Source: an uncultured Polaromonas sp. (GTDB lineage: Bacteria; Pseudomonadota; Gammaproteobacteria; Burkholderiales; Burkholderiaceae). From it: a DNA stretch of 12,333 nt. The position numbers and the translations under genes were made by a program. The stretch covers positions 1-12,333 of the forward strand of contig CAMLDT010000103.1 of the NCBI GenBank assembly GCA_946479075.1. The letters are read 5' to 3'. Shown piece after piece: positions 1 through 7,850 of this stretch; within the stretch, counting starts at the first letter, position 1, and every line of letters starts with the position of its first letter. Under the pieces are notes generated by a model, which saw only the letters and a list, made by a program, of their open reading frames with translations, was not told where the DNA came from and did not search any database.

Positions 1-46
1 AGATCACAGGAAGTGACTGGAGTTCAGACGTGTGCTCTTCCGATCT
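1..46. other. Illumina adapter/index contamination (not genomic)
   Basis: Bases 13-46 are the standard 34-base Illumina multiplexing read-2 adapter, running from GTGACTGGAGTTC to GCTCTTCCGATCT. Bases 1-4 (AGAT) fit the end of the P7 primer, and bases 5-12 (CACAGGAA) sit where an 8-base i7 index would be. Genomic sequence therefore begins at base 47. Translation across the junction gives the known artefact peptides MTGVQTCALPI on the plus strand and RKSTRLNSSH on the minus strand, which are sequencing debris and not protein. Confidence 0.98.
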
Positions 47-1548
47 TCGATCAGCAACGCCAGCACCGCTGCGGGAATGGCGCCGGCGAGGAGCATCGCG
101 TGGTCGTTCAGCGCAAGGCCCGTCACGATGCGCTCGCCGTACCCGCCCGCACCGATGAAGGCCGCAATCGTCGCCGTGCCAATCGCAATCGAGGTTGCGG
201 TGCGCACGCCCGCAAGGATGGTCGGCAGCGCCAGCGGCAGCTCCACCAGACGCATGCGCTGGCCGGCCGTCATGCCCAGCGCCTGCCCGGCCAGCCGCAA
301 GCCGTTGGACACCTCGCCCAGGCCCGCGACCGTGTTGCGCATGATGGGCAGCAGCGCGTAGAGCGCCAGCGCGATCAGCGCCGGCACCGTGCCGATCACG
401 CCCATCAGCGAGATCAGCATCGCCAGCAGCGCCAGCGAAGGCACGGTCTGCATCAGGCCGGTCGCGCCCAAGACCAGCGCGCGCAGGCGCGGGTGCGGAA
501 ACACCCACACCGCCAGCGGAATGCCGATCAGCGCCGCCAACCCGACAGAAATCAAGGTCAGCGCCAGGTGCTGCCGCGTCAGCCGCGCCAGATCGGGGCC
601 AAACAGCTTGGCCCAGAAGCCGCGCTGGCTCGGGTCTTGTGTGGTGGCGGTGGCGACGGGTGTGCCACCGGCCTTGGCGTTAAGGTGGTCGCGCGCAATC
701 ACGTCAAAAGCCACACCCTGCAACTCGGCCCGCGCGTTCATCGCAATCATCGCGTTCTCGTCAATGCTGCCGCCCAGCTTTTGCAGCGCCGCCCAGGCCT
801 GCGGAAAACGCTGCGGCACATCGAGCCGGTACAGCAGCACCGCGTCGTAGCGCGGGAAGTAGGTCTTGTCGTCCTTCAGCACGCGCAGGCCCAGGTGGCC
901 AATCTTCGCGTCGGTGGTGTAGATGTCGATCACGTCCACCTGCTTTTGCGCGATCGCGTCATAAGCCAGCCCGTGGTCCAGCGCCACCGGGGTTTGCGGC
1001 GCGCCGTAACGCTGCGCCAGCCCTTTCCAGCCGTCGGCGCGGCCGATGAACTCGTTCGACAGGCCCAGCTTCAATTCGGGGTGCTTGACCAGATCACTGA
1101 GCGAGCTGATGCCCAGGCGCTGCGCCGTGTCCTCGCGCATGGCCAGCGCGTAGCCGTCGTTAAAGCCCAGCGCCACCGCCACGCCCAGGCCCAGCGGCGC
1201 CAGCGCGGTGTTCATGGCCTGCGTGCTCATGGACGCATCACCCTTGAGGATCTCCTGGCTGATGGTGCCCACGTATTCCGGGTAGAGGTCGATGCTGCCC
1301 GAGCGCAGCGCCTCATAAACAATCGCCGTGTTGCCCAGGCCCTGCAGCACCGAGGGCGGCGTGGGTGTGTGCGGCGCGGCCGTCTGCGCCAGCACCTGCG
1401 CGAGGATGTAAGACTCGGTGAAGCGTTTGGAGCCTATGCGCAGCGTGTCGTTGGCGGGCGGCGCCGCGGCAGCGAGGCTGCTGAAGGCGGCCAGCATGAA
1501 GGTGAAACAGAAGGAGAAGGCGGCAAGGGCGGGGAGGCGGCGCGTCAT
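47..1548 (-). CDS. Glycine betaine/choline-type ABC transporter, substrate-binding protein fused to permease (3'-truncated)
   Basis: Osmoprotectant (quaternary amine) importer component of the OpuC/OsmF/ProWX kind. From the chosen start the first ~29 residues are a signal peptide (MTRR, then a hydrophobic stretch ending LAAAAPP). The periplasmic binding domain follows with the family signature RIGSKRFTES and a later YPEYVGTI segment, to about residue 310. The last ~180 residues are an integral-membrane permease with several hydrophobic segments, TVPSLALLAM, and an EAA-like loop (GMTAGQRMRLVELPLALP..GVRTA). The start at 1548 is preferred over an ATG at 1584 because it places the basic signal-peptide end at the N terminus; neither has a strong ribosome binding site. 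The true C terminus is missing: the reading frame runs into adapter at base 46, after ..LALLI. Genes off the left edge probably encode the ATPase. Solute specificity within the quaternary-amine group cannot be read. Confidence 0.88.
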
Positions 1549-1620
1549 GGGCCTATTGTGGCTTTCATGGCGCAGGCCATGCAAGCTCTACCGTTGCCAG
1601 GAGCCTGGTCTTCGCGACCA

Positions 1621-1711
1621 CCGTTCGCCCTGAGCTTGTCGAAGGGTCGAAGGGGTCGAAGGGTCCCCATCAAACCCCGGTTAACCGTTCGCCCTGAGCC
1701 TGTCGAAGGGT
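1621..1711. repeat. Two copies of dispersed TTCGCCCTGAGC-type repeat
   Basis: Two near-identical copies, 1621-1646 and 1685-1710, follow the pattern CCGTTCGCCCTGAGC(T/C)TG..TCGAAGGG. The first runs into a short tandem of TCGAAGGG units (1639-1663). Inverted copies of the same unit lie at 9871-9960. They sit between the divergently transcribed transporter and glutathione transferase genes. Repeats of this type are common between genes in Burkholderiales. The rest of 1549-1798 holds nothing else I can support. Confidence 0.85.
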
Positions 1712-1798
1712 CCTTCGTCAGCGATACCCGCCCAGCACCATCCCTCATCCTGTGGCAGACTGCCTTTCACCCAAAACACCGCCTGACAAAGCCACACC

Positions 1799-2434
1799 AT
1801 GACCATCCAGCTCTACGCCTTCGACACCCCCAACGGCCGCAAGATCAGTGTCGCCCTCGAAGAAATGGGCCTGCCTTACGAAGTGAATGTCATCGACATC
1901 GGCAAGGGTGAACAGTTTGACCCGGCGTTTCTGAAGATCAGTCCCAACAACCGCATCCCCGCCATCGTGGACCCCGACGGCCCGGACGGTGAGCCCATCA
2001 GCGTCTTCGAGTCCGGCGCCATCCTGATCTACCTGGCCGAAAAGACCGGCACCTTTCTGTCCACAGACCCGCGCGCCCGCGTGGCGGTCATGGAGTGGCT
2101 GATGTTCCAGATGGCCGGCTTCGGCCCCATGCCCGGCCAGGTGCACCACTTCATCGCACTCAAAGACGAGGCCGACCGCCGCTACGGCCTGGAGCGCTTC
2201 ATGGCCGAGACCACACGCCTCTACGGCGTGATGGACCGCCGCCTGGCCGACCACGCCTTCTTCGCAGGCGAAGAAATCTCAATCGCCGACTTCGCCATCG
2301 TCGGCTGGGTCTGGCGGCATGAGCGGCACAAGATTGACTTGGCGGATTTTCCGAATGTGTTGCGGTGGTACGCGGCGATGATGGCGCGCGAGGGGGTGGT
2401 GCGGGGGTTTGGGGTGGCGTTGAAGCGAGCATAA
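1799..2434 (+). CDS. yfcG: Glutathione S-transferase, YfcG/nu-class-like (disulfide-bond reductase type)
   Basis: Cytosolic 211-residue glutathione transferase, the usual length. Residues 1-85 form the thioredoxin-fold glutathione-binding domain, with the YfcG-type active-site segment TPNGRK (T10, N12), a cis-proline region NNRIPAIVDP (P54) and the glutathione-binding ESGAIL (E71, S72). Residues 95-205 are the all-helical C-terminal domain, including GFGPMPGQVHHF and the SIADFAIVGW motif. It closely matches E. coli YfcG along its length by memory. YfcG acts mainly as a glutathione-dependent disulfide reductase with weak transferase activity. No strong ribosome binding site precedes the ATG, but the start agrees with the family. 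It is transcribed alone, divergent from the transporter and ahead of the restriction operon. Confidence 0.92.
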   Translation: MTIQLYAFDTPNGRKISVALEEMGLPYEVNVIDIGKGEQFDPAFLKISPNNRIPAIVDPDGPDGEPISVFESGAILIYLAEKTGTFLSTDPRARVAVMEWLMFQMAGFGPMPGQVHHFIALKDEADRRYGLERFMAETTRLYGVMDRRLADHAFFAGEEISIADFAIVGWVWRHERHKIDLADFPNVLRWYAAMMAREGVVRGFGVALKRA

Positions 2435-2449
2435 GAACGAGGCCAGATC

Positions 2450-2499
2450 GCTACTAAATTAATAGCTGTCAACGCTCGCTGGATGTGGGCCGGAGGCCA
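2450..2499. repeat. Dispersed Comamonadaceae-type intergenic repeat
   Basis: The stretch from GCTACTAAATTAATAGCTG through AACGCTCGCTGGA to GGAGGCCA matches a roughly 50-base repeat family I recognise as very abundant between genes in Polaromonas, Rhodoferax and related genera. Only one copy is in this window, so the repeat call rests on recognition and not on internal comparison. It starts 16 bases after the glutathione transferase stop, near where base composition changes into the restriction operon. Confidence 0.55.
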
Positions 2500-2523
2500 G
2501 TTATTCCTGTAGCTCCGCGCTAA

Positions 2524-2535
2524 AGGCCGCGGCCT
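2524..2535. promoter_or_regulatory. 12-base perfect palindrome upstream of the restriction operon
   Basis: AGGCCGCGGCCT is a perfect palindrome, followed two bases later by TAGAAT (2537-2542), which resembles a -10 box. No matching -35 hexamer lies at a proper distance, so promoter status is unproven. It could be an operator, a short hairpin, or chance in GC-rich DNA. Confidence 0.3.
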
Positions 2536-2561
2536 CTAGAATCAGGGGCAAGGAGGGGGAC

Positions 2562-2708
2562 ATGACGCCAGAGCAAAACGCCGCAGTCAGCATTTTTACG
2601 CCACGACAACCATCAGGTCAAACGCCCGATGTGGCAATTTACGAATTGCCTCCCGACTGCCGCTGTGGCCTCGCAACTTGCCTGACGATTAGCCGCGCAT
2701 ATGTCTAA
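2562..2708 (+). CDS. Small 48-residue ORF with strong ribosome binding site, overlapping hsdR start
   Basis: No known family recognised. An AAGGAGG Shine-Dalgarno sequence at 2550-2556 sits five bases before the ATG, the best ribosome binding site in the window. The product starts MTPEQNAAVSIF, is mostly polar, and near its end carries three cysteines in CRCGLATC (C33, C35, C40). Its stop TAA (2706-2708) overlaps the first codons of hsdR (ATG at 2701) by 8 bases, and hsdR itself has no visible ribosome binding site. Translational coupling is therefore the likely arrangement: either a real small protein, perhaps a metal-binding or regulatory partner, or a leader that delivers ribosomes to hsdR. 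No function can be assigned. Confidence 0.5.
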   Translation: MTPEQNAAVSIFTPRQPSGQTPDVAIYELPPDCRCGLATCLTISRAYV

Positions 2709-5295
2709 AGAAGCCCAGGCTCGTATCAAGATCAACAAGCTGCTCGAAGCCGCTGGCTGGCGCTTCTTCGACGATCAGCAGGGGAAAGCAAACATCTCGC
2801 TGGAACCGAACGTCAAGCTCACGCAAGCGCAGGTTGACGCGATGGGCAATGACTTTGAAACAACCAGCAAGGGTTTCATCGACTTTCTGCTGCTGGATGA
2901 AAAAGGTTTTCCGCTTCTCGTGCTGGAAGCGAAGGCCGAAGGCAAAAATCCGCTGATTGGCAAAGAGCAGGCTCGCACGTACGCGAAGGCACAAAACTGC
3001 CGCTTCGTGATTCTGTCGAATGGAAATCTGCATTACTTCTGGGATTTGAACCAGGGCAACCCGCACATCATCACGCGCTTCCCCGCGCCGGACTCCATCA
3101 AGGGCTACACCCGTTTCCAGCCAGACCCGACGCGGCTGGTTGCAGAGGATGTACCGCTCGACTACATCACGCGTACCCAACTGCCGACATATGACCATGA
3201 GATCGGCTGGAAGAATCCAGGGGAAAGACCCGAGTTCATTAAGAAGAACCGCCTGCGTTTTCTGCGCACTTACCAGCAGCGCGCCGCACAGGCTATTCAG
3301 CTGGCAGTCAAGGAAGGCAAAACCCGCTTTCTGCTTGAAATGGCCACTGGTACGGGAAAAACCCTCACCTCTGCGGCCATCATCAAGATGTTCCTGCGCA
3401 CCGGAAACGCTCGCCGCGTATTATTTTTGGTGGACCGACTGGAGCTGGAAGACCAAGCCAACAAGGCGTTCATTGCGTTGCTGAAGAACGATTACAAGTC
3501 CAGCATCTACAAGGAAAATCGCGACGACTGGCGCAAGGCCGAGATCGTGGTCACCACGGTGCAGTCGCTGCTGTTCAATAGCAAATACCAGCAACTTTTT
3601 TCGCCGACCGACTTCGATCTGGTGATCTCCGACGAAGCCCACCGTTCCATTGGCGGCAACGCCAGAGCAGTGTTTGAGTATTTCGTCGGCTACAAGCTCG
3701 GGCTCACGGCGACGCCCAAGGACTACCTCAAGAAGTTTGACGCTGCCAAGCCTTCCACCCGCGACCCGCGTGAGCAGGAACGCCGCCTGCTGCTCGACAC
3801 CTACCGCACCTTTGGCTGTGAAACTGGCGAACCGACGTTCCGCTACTCTTTGTTGGATGGCGTTCGCGAAGGCTTCCTGATCAACCCGCTGGTGGTGGAT
3901 GCGCGCACGGAGGTCACGACCCAGTTGCTGTCCGACCAGGGTTATGCCGCCGTTGCCATCAGCGACACGCCCGCCGTTGAAGCAGAGGTACAGCAGAGCG
4001 GCGAACAACGCTTCAAACAACGCAGCTTTGAGAAAAGGTTTTTCTCGGAGCCTACCAATCAGCTGTTTTGTGAAACATTGATGGCCCACGGCCTGCGCGA
4101 CCCCATCAGCAACGAGTTCGGCAAAAGCATTGTGTTTGCCGTCAGTCAGAACCACGCGGCCAAGCTCACGCAGATATTAAATGACCTGGCCGACAAGCAG
4201 TTCCCCGCGCTGTACCAATCAGACTTTGCTGTGCAGGTCACCTCGCTCATTCCCGACGCGCAGCAGTTCACCATCAACTTCACCAATAACAACCTGCTCG
4301 GTTCTGCCAACGTGTTGCCTGCTTACAAAACCAGCAAAGCGCGCGTGTGCGTGACAGTGGGCATGATGACCACCGGTTATGACTGCCCCGATTTATTGAA
4401 CCTCGCCCTCATGCGGCCGGTTTTCTCACCCTCGGATTTTGTGCAGATCAAGGGCAGAGGCACGCGCAAACACGACTTCTGCGATCAGTTGCAGGACCCA
4501 AGCCTCAAGAGTCAAGTCACGACGCCAGACAAAGCCGCCTACAAGCTGTTCGACTTTTTTGCCAGTTGTGAATACTTTGAAGAGAAGTTCAACTACGACG
4601 AAGTACTCAAGTTGCCGCGTCCAGGTGCGGGTAATGGAACCGGCGAGGGTGGTGACACCGGAACCGGGCAGGGCGGAGGCGAAACGGGAAACGGCGCATA
4701 CCACCATACCGCCCCGGATGCCATTGCTACCCAGGAAGAGCGACAGGTTGGCTTCCAGGGTATGAAGGTGGACCGAATGTTCTTCGAGAAGTTTGAAGAC
4801 AAAGTCAAAGCCGACCCCATCATTGCCGAGCAGGTGGGCAATGCCCAGTGGGACCAAGCCATCGACTACATCACCACCGAGCTGTTTGACAAACCGGCTG
4901 AGTACTTCAACCTCGACAAGTTGCGCCGTGCCGCCGGGGTGGACCGCCGTTTGGGCCTGCGCGAGATTCTTGAAAAAGCCTTCGGCTTGATCCCCGGCTT
5001 CAAGAGCAAAAACGATTTGCTGGAGGAGGAGTTTGAAAAATTCCTGCTTGACCAGCAAACTGCCACTGGTTTTAGTGCCGACTCAGCGGCTACGGCAATT
5101 GTGGCCATGAAGTACTACTTCAAGGCTTATGCCACCGACCACAATCTGCGTGGCATCATCGATGACAAGCGCCTGACCGATTTGAATGTTTACCCTGCCT
5201 TTGGCATGAGTGACTTCAAGGCCGTGCCACCCGCGTGGCGCACCCGCATTCCCGAGTACGTAAAAGATTACGTTCCCCTCAACCAATTCATGTAG
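2701..5295 (+). CDS. hsdR: Type I restriction enzyme, R (endonuclease/translocase) subunit HsdR
   Basis: ATP-driven DNA translocase and nuclease of a type I restriction-modification complex. The N-terminal nuclease domain has the PD-(D/E)xK catalytic set: D61 in GFIDFLLL, then E76 and K78 in LEAKAE. Superfamily 2 helicase motifs follow in order: Walker A ATGTGKT (215-221), DEAH (311-314), GLTATP (334-339) and motif VI QIKGRGTR (582-589). A glycine-rich linker (about 641-668) leads to a helical C-terminal region resembling the EcoEI-type HsdR C-terminal domain, which would dock on the methyltransferase. The length of 864 residues is normal for this branch (type IB-like). The ATG at 2701 is the first after an in-frame stop at 2683-2685. 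It lacks a ribosome binding site but overlaps the upstream small ORF. All catalytic residues are present, so it is predicted active. The gene is followed 49 bases later by hsdMS. Confidence 0.95.
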   Translation: MSKEAQARIKINKLLEAAGWRFFDDQQGKANISLEPNVKLTQAQVDAMGNDFETTSKGFIDFLLLDEKGFPLLVLEAKAEGKNPLIGKEQARTYAKAQNCRFVILSNGNLHYFWDLNQGNPHIITRFPAPDSIKGYTRFQPDPTRLVAEDVPLDYITRTQLPTYDHEIGWKNPGERPEFIKKNRLRFLRTYQQRAAQAIQLAVKEGKTRFLLEMATGTGKTLTSAAIIKMFLRTGNARRVLFLVDRLELEDQANKAFIALLKNDYKSSIYKENRDDWRKAEIVVTTVQSLLFNSKYQQLFSPTDFDLVISDEAHRSIGGNARAVFEYFVGYKLGLTATPKDYLKKFDAAKPSTRDPREQERRLLLDTYRTFGCETGEPTFRYSLLDGVREGFLINPLVVDARTEVTTQLLSDQGYAAVAISDTPAVEAEVQQSGEQRFKQRSFEKRFFSEPTNQLFCETLMAHGLRDPISNEFGKSIVFAVSQNHAAKLTQILNDLADKQFPALYQSDFAVQVTSLIPDAQQFTINFTNNNLLGSANVLPAYKTSKARVCVTVGMMTTGYDCPDLLNLALMRPVFSPSDFVQIKGRGTRKHDFCDQLQDPSLKSQVTTPDKAAYKLFDFFASCEYFEEKFNYDEVLKLPRPGAGNGTGEGGDTGTGQGGGETGNGAYHHTAPDAIATQEERQVGFQGMKVDRMFFEKFEDKVKADPIIAEQVGNAQWDQAIDYITTELFDKPAEYFNLDKLRRAAGVDRRLGLREILEKAFGLIPGFKSKNDLLEEEFEKFLLDQQTATGFSADSAATAIVAMKYYFKAYATDHNLRGIIDDKRLTDLNVYPAFGMSDFKAVPPAWRTRIPEYVKDYVPLNQFM

Positions 5296-5301
5296 CACGC
5301 T

Positions 5302-5319
5302 TGGCTATAGCTGTAGCCA
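5302..5319. repeat. Inverted repeat between hsdR and hsdMS
   Basis: TGGCTA (5302-5307) and TAGCCA (5314-5319) form a perfect 6-base stem with a 6-base loop in the 49-base gap between the two genes. No T-tract follows, so it is not a convincing terminator. It may be an mRNA hairpin affecting translation or processing at hsdMS. Confidence 0.35.
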
Positions 5320-5344
5320 GACGCGATGACGAACAGAACCTTCA

Positions 5345-7780
5345 ATGCTTGACACCCAAACCAAAAAAAAGATAGACGACTGCAGAAATATCCTTGTCGG
5401 CAAGGTTCCAGACCCGAAATCGCAGGTAGAGCAGATCACCATTGCACTGATCTACAAGTTCATGGACGACATGGACGCCGAAGCCGAAGAACTGGGCGGC
5501 AAGCGCAGCTTCTTTGCGGGGAAGTACGCCCGCTTTGGCTGGACCAAACTCATGGCACCCGGGCTGGGTGGTTTTGAAGTGCTGGCGCTCTACTCGGAAG
5601 CCATCCAGAAGATGAACGAAAACCCCGGCGTGCCGGAGCTGTTTCGTAACATTTTCAAAAATGCCTATCTGCCATACCGCGACCCGGAAACGCTGAAAAG
5701 TTTCCTCAAGGAAATCAACTACTTCACCTACGACCATTCCGAGCGACTCGGTGATGCGTTTGAGTACTTGCTCTCGGTGCTTGGAAGCCAGGGCGATGCC
5801 GGGCAGTTCCGCACCCCGCGGCACATCATCGATTTCATGGTTGAGGTTCTCGATCCGAAGAAAAATGAAACCATTCTGGACCCGGCTTGCGGTACGGCGG
5901 GGTTCTTGATCTCGGCATGGAAGCACATTCTCAAATCCAACACGAGCAAGAAGGGGTTGGTCGCCGGCAGGGCCGGCGATTTGTTGACGCCTGATGAGCG
6001 CGCCAGGTTGGCCGCCAGCATCCACGGCTACGACATCTCGCCCGACATGGTGCGTCTTAGCCTTGTCAATCTTTACCTGCATGGCTTCACCCACCCGCGC
6101 GTGGAAGAGTACGACACCCTCACGCAAGACGACAAGTGGAACGAAGTGGCCGACGTGATTCTGGCCAACCCGCCCTTCATGTCGCCCAAGGGTGGCATCA
6201 AGCCGCACAAACGCTTCAGCGTGCAGGCAACGCGCAGTGAAGTGCTGTTTGTTGACTACATGGCCGAACATTTGACTGCCACGGGCCGCGCCGCCATCGT
6301 TGTGCCCGAAGGCATCATTTTCCAGAGCGGTACTGCCTACAAAGCGCTGCGCAAGATGCTGGTGGATACCTCGCTTGTGGCCGTGGTCAGTCTGCCGGCT
6401 GGCGTGTTCAATCCCTACAGCGGCGTGAAGACCAGTATTCTGTTTCTGGACAAACGCCTGCACAAACAGCTCGACAGTGTGTTGTTTGTGAAAGTGCAGA
6501 ACGATGGTTTCAATTTAGGTGCGCAACGCCGCGCCGTGGTGGACAGCCACTTGCCGGAAGCGACGCGGTTGTTGCGGGCGTGGATGACGGCGCCGAAAGG
6601 GTTTGATGCTGATGGCTCGATGGCGCATGCGGTTACTCGCGCCAAAATCGGTGAAAGCGGCGACTGGAATTGCAGCGGTGACAGGTATCAAACGAGGGAT
6701 GTGGTGGCTAGTCGGTATGCGCAAGTGAAAATTGGCGAAGTCATATCTACGCTTACGGTGCCTATAAAAATTCAGAAGCTACGGTACGCAGTTAAGGGGC
6801 GTTTCCCAGTCATTGATCAGTCTCAGCAGGCCATTGCGGGCTGGACGGACGACGAGGCTGCGGTTATTCATCCGCCCAAGCCGCTGATTATTTTTGGTGA
6901 CCATACCTGCGCAGTAAAGCTGATCAATCAGCCGTTTGCTCAGGGAGCTGACGGCATCAAAATTATTCAAACTTGTGAGTCGCTTTCGCCGGAGTTTCTT
7001 TACTGCTTCCTTAAAGCGAATTCGATGGAGTCAGACGGCTATAAGCGTCACTTTGGCGACCTCAAGCGGAAAACGATACCCCTCCCACCCCTCGGAGTCC
7101 AACACCAAATCGTGGCCGAAATTGAGGGCTACCAAAAAATCATCGATGGCGCCCGGCAGGTGCTCGACAACTACAAACCTCATGTCGTTGCGAGTCCGGA
7201 TTGGCCTGTGGTTCGACTAGTCGATTTTTTCAAGACCAAGTCGGGTACGACCCCGTTGCGTGACAACCCGAATTATTTCAAAGACGGAACTATTCCTTGG
7301 GTGAAAACGTTGGACCTGAGAGACGGTCCGTTGCACAAGACGGATGAATGCGTGACTGAGCTTGCGCTTGCAGAAACACACCTTGAGAAACTTCCCAAAG
7401 GAACGGTTCTGGTAGCCATGTACGGAGGACTCAAGCAAATCGGTCGTACCGGCGTGCTTGAAATTGAAGCTGCGTCTAATCAAGCCATGACCGCGCTGTT
7501 ACCAAATCCCAAAGTTGATCCATATTTTCTGAATGCGGTACTGATCTCTCAACGTGATTACTGGAAGTCGGTTGCAAATAGCACGCGCAAAGATCCAAAT
7601 ATCACGAAAACGGATGTACTCAATTTTAAGTTTCCGCTTCCTGACCTCACCACTCAGCGCGCCATCGTGGCGCAGATAGAAGCCGAGCAGGCCTTGGTCA
7701 ACGCCAACCGCGAACTGATCCGCCGCATGGAGGCCAAGATCAAGGCCGCGATTGACAGGGTGTGGGGCGAAAAAGGATAA
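5345..7780 (+). CDS. hsdM: Type I restriction-modification methyltransferase fused to specificity subunit (HsdM-HsdS fusion)
   Basis: One unbroken 811-residue reading frame carries both the N6-adenine methyltransferase and the DNA-recognition subunit of a type I system. Residues 1-150 match the helical HsdM N-terminal domain. The SAM-binding motif I, DPACGTAG, lies at 179-186, and the catalytic motif IV, NPPF, at 275-278. The methyltransferase ends near residue 455. After a GDRY segment come target-recognition domain 1 (about 461-577), a conserved helical spacer starting IPLPPLG (578), recognition domain 2 beginning WPVVRL (620), and a second conserved segment from FPLPDL (763) to the end. 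This is a full bipartite HsdS layout, and no separate hsdS follows. Partner HsdR is immediately upstream. The ATG has only a weak ribosome binding site. Recognition domains are much lower in GC than the conserved parts, suggesting domain exchange. The target sequence cannot be predicted by eye. Confidence 0.93.
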   Translation: MLDTQTKKKIDDCRNILVGKVPDPKSQVEQITIALIYKFMDDMDAEAEELGGKRSFFAGKYARFGWTKLMAPGLGGFEVLALYSEAIQKMNENPGVPELFRNIFKNAYLPYRDPETLKSFLKEINYFTYDHSERLGDAFEYLLSVLGSQGDAGQFRTPRHIIDFMVEVLDPKKNETILDPACGTAGFLISAWKHILKSNTSKKGLVAGRAGDLLTPDERARLAASIHGYDISPDMVRLSLVNLYLHGFTHPRVEEYDTLTQDDKWNEVADVILANPPFMSPKGGIKPHKRFSVQATRSEVLFVDYMAEHLTATGRAAIVVPEGIIFQSGTAYKALRKMLVDTSLVAVVSLPAGVFNPYSGVKTSILFLDKRLHKQLDSVLFVKVQNDGFNLGAQRRAVVDSHLPEATRLLRAWMTAPKGFDADGSMAHAVTRAKIGESGDWNCSGDRYQTRDVVASRYAQVKIGEVISTLTVPIKIQKLRYAVKGRFPVIDQSQQAIAGWTDDEAAVIHPPKPLIIFGDHTCAVKLINQPFAQGADGIKIIQTCESLSPEFLYCFLKANSMESDGYKRHFGDLKRKTIPLPPLGVQHQIVAEIEGYQKIIDGARQVLDNYKPHVVASPDWPVVRLVDFFKTKSGTTPLRDNPNYFKDGTIPWVKTLDLRDGPLHKTDECVTELALAETHLEKLPKGTVLVAMYGGLKQIGRTGVLEIEAASNQAMTALLPNPKVDPYFLNAVLISQRDYWKSVANSTRKDPNITKTDVLNFKFPLPDLTTQRAIVAQIEAEQALVNANRELIRRMEAKIKAAIDRVWGEKG

Positions 7781-7795
7781 ACATGGTTAAACATA

Positions 7796-7850
7796 CAGGG
7801 TTTTTCTGGAAATAACCCCTGCAACAGCTGTAAAATTACCACAATGGTAA
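7796..7850 (+). promoter_or_regulatory. Putative promoter/operator of the toxin-antitoxin-chaperone operon
   Basis: A possible -10 box TAAAAT (7831-7836) has a weak -35 match TGGAAA (7807-7812) 18 bases upstream. Transcription would start at about 7843, essentially on the toxin ATG (7844), and no Shine-Dalgarno sequence precedes that ATG. Two inverted repeats overlap this region: CAGGGTT (7796-7802) with AACCCCTG (7814-7821), which has one unpaired C, and TTACC (7836-7840) with GGTAA (7846-7850), which spans the start codon. Such palindromes are where MqsA-type antitoxins bind to repress their own operon. The operator role is inferred. Confidence 0.45.

Noticed and set aside
13..1911. 632-codon plus-strand open frame beginning MTGVQTCALPI
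   Set aside because: Its start is adapter sequence, and the rest is the antisense shadow of the transporter gene, rich in Arg/Gln/His as expected from GC-rich antisense.
3421..4155. 244-codon minus-strand open frame inside hsdR
   Set aside because: Antisense of the helicase domain with no family-like features.
5342..6463. 373-codon minus-strand open frame inside hsdMS
   Set aside because: Antisense shadow of the methyltransferase, which has clear catalytic motifs on the plus strand; no recognisable domain in the minus frame.
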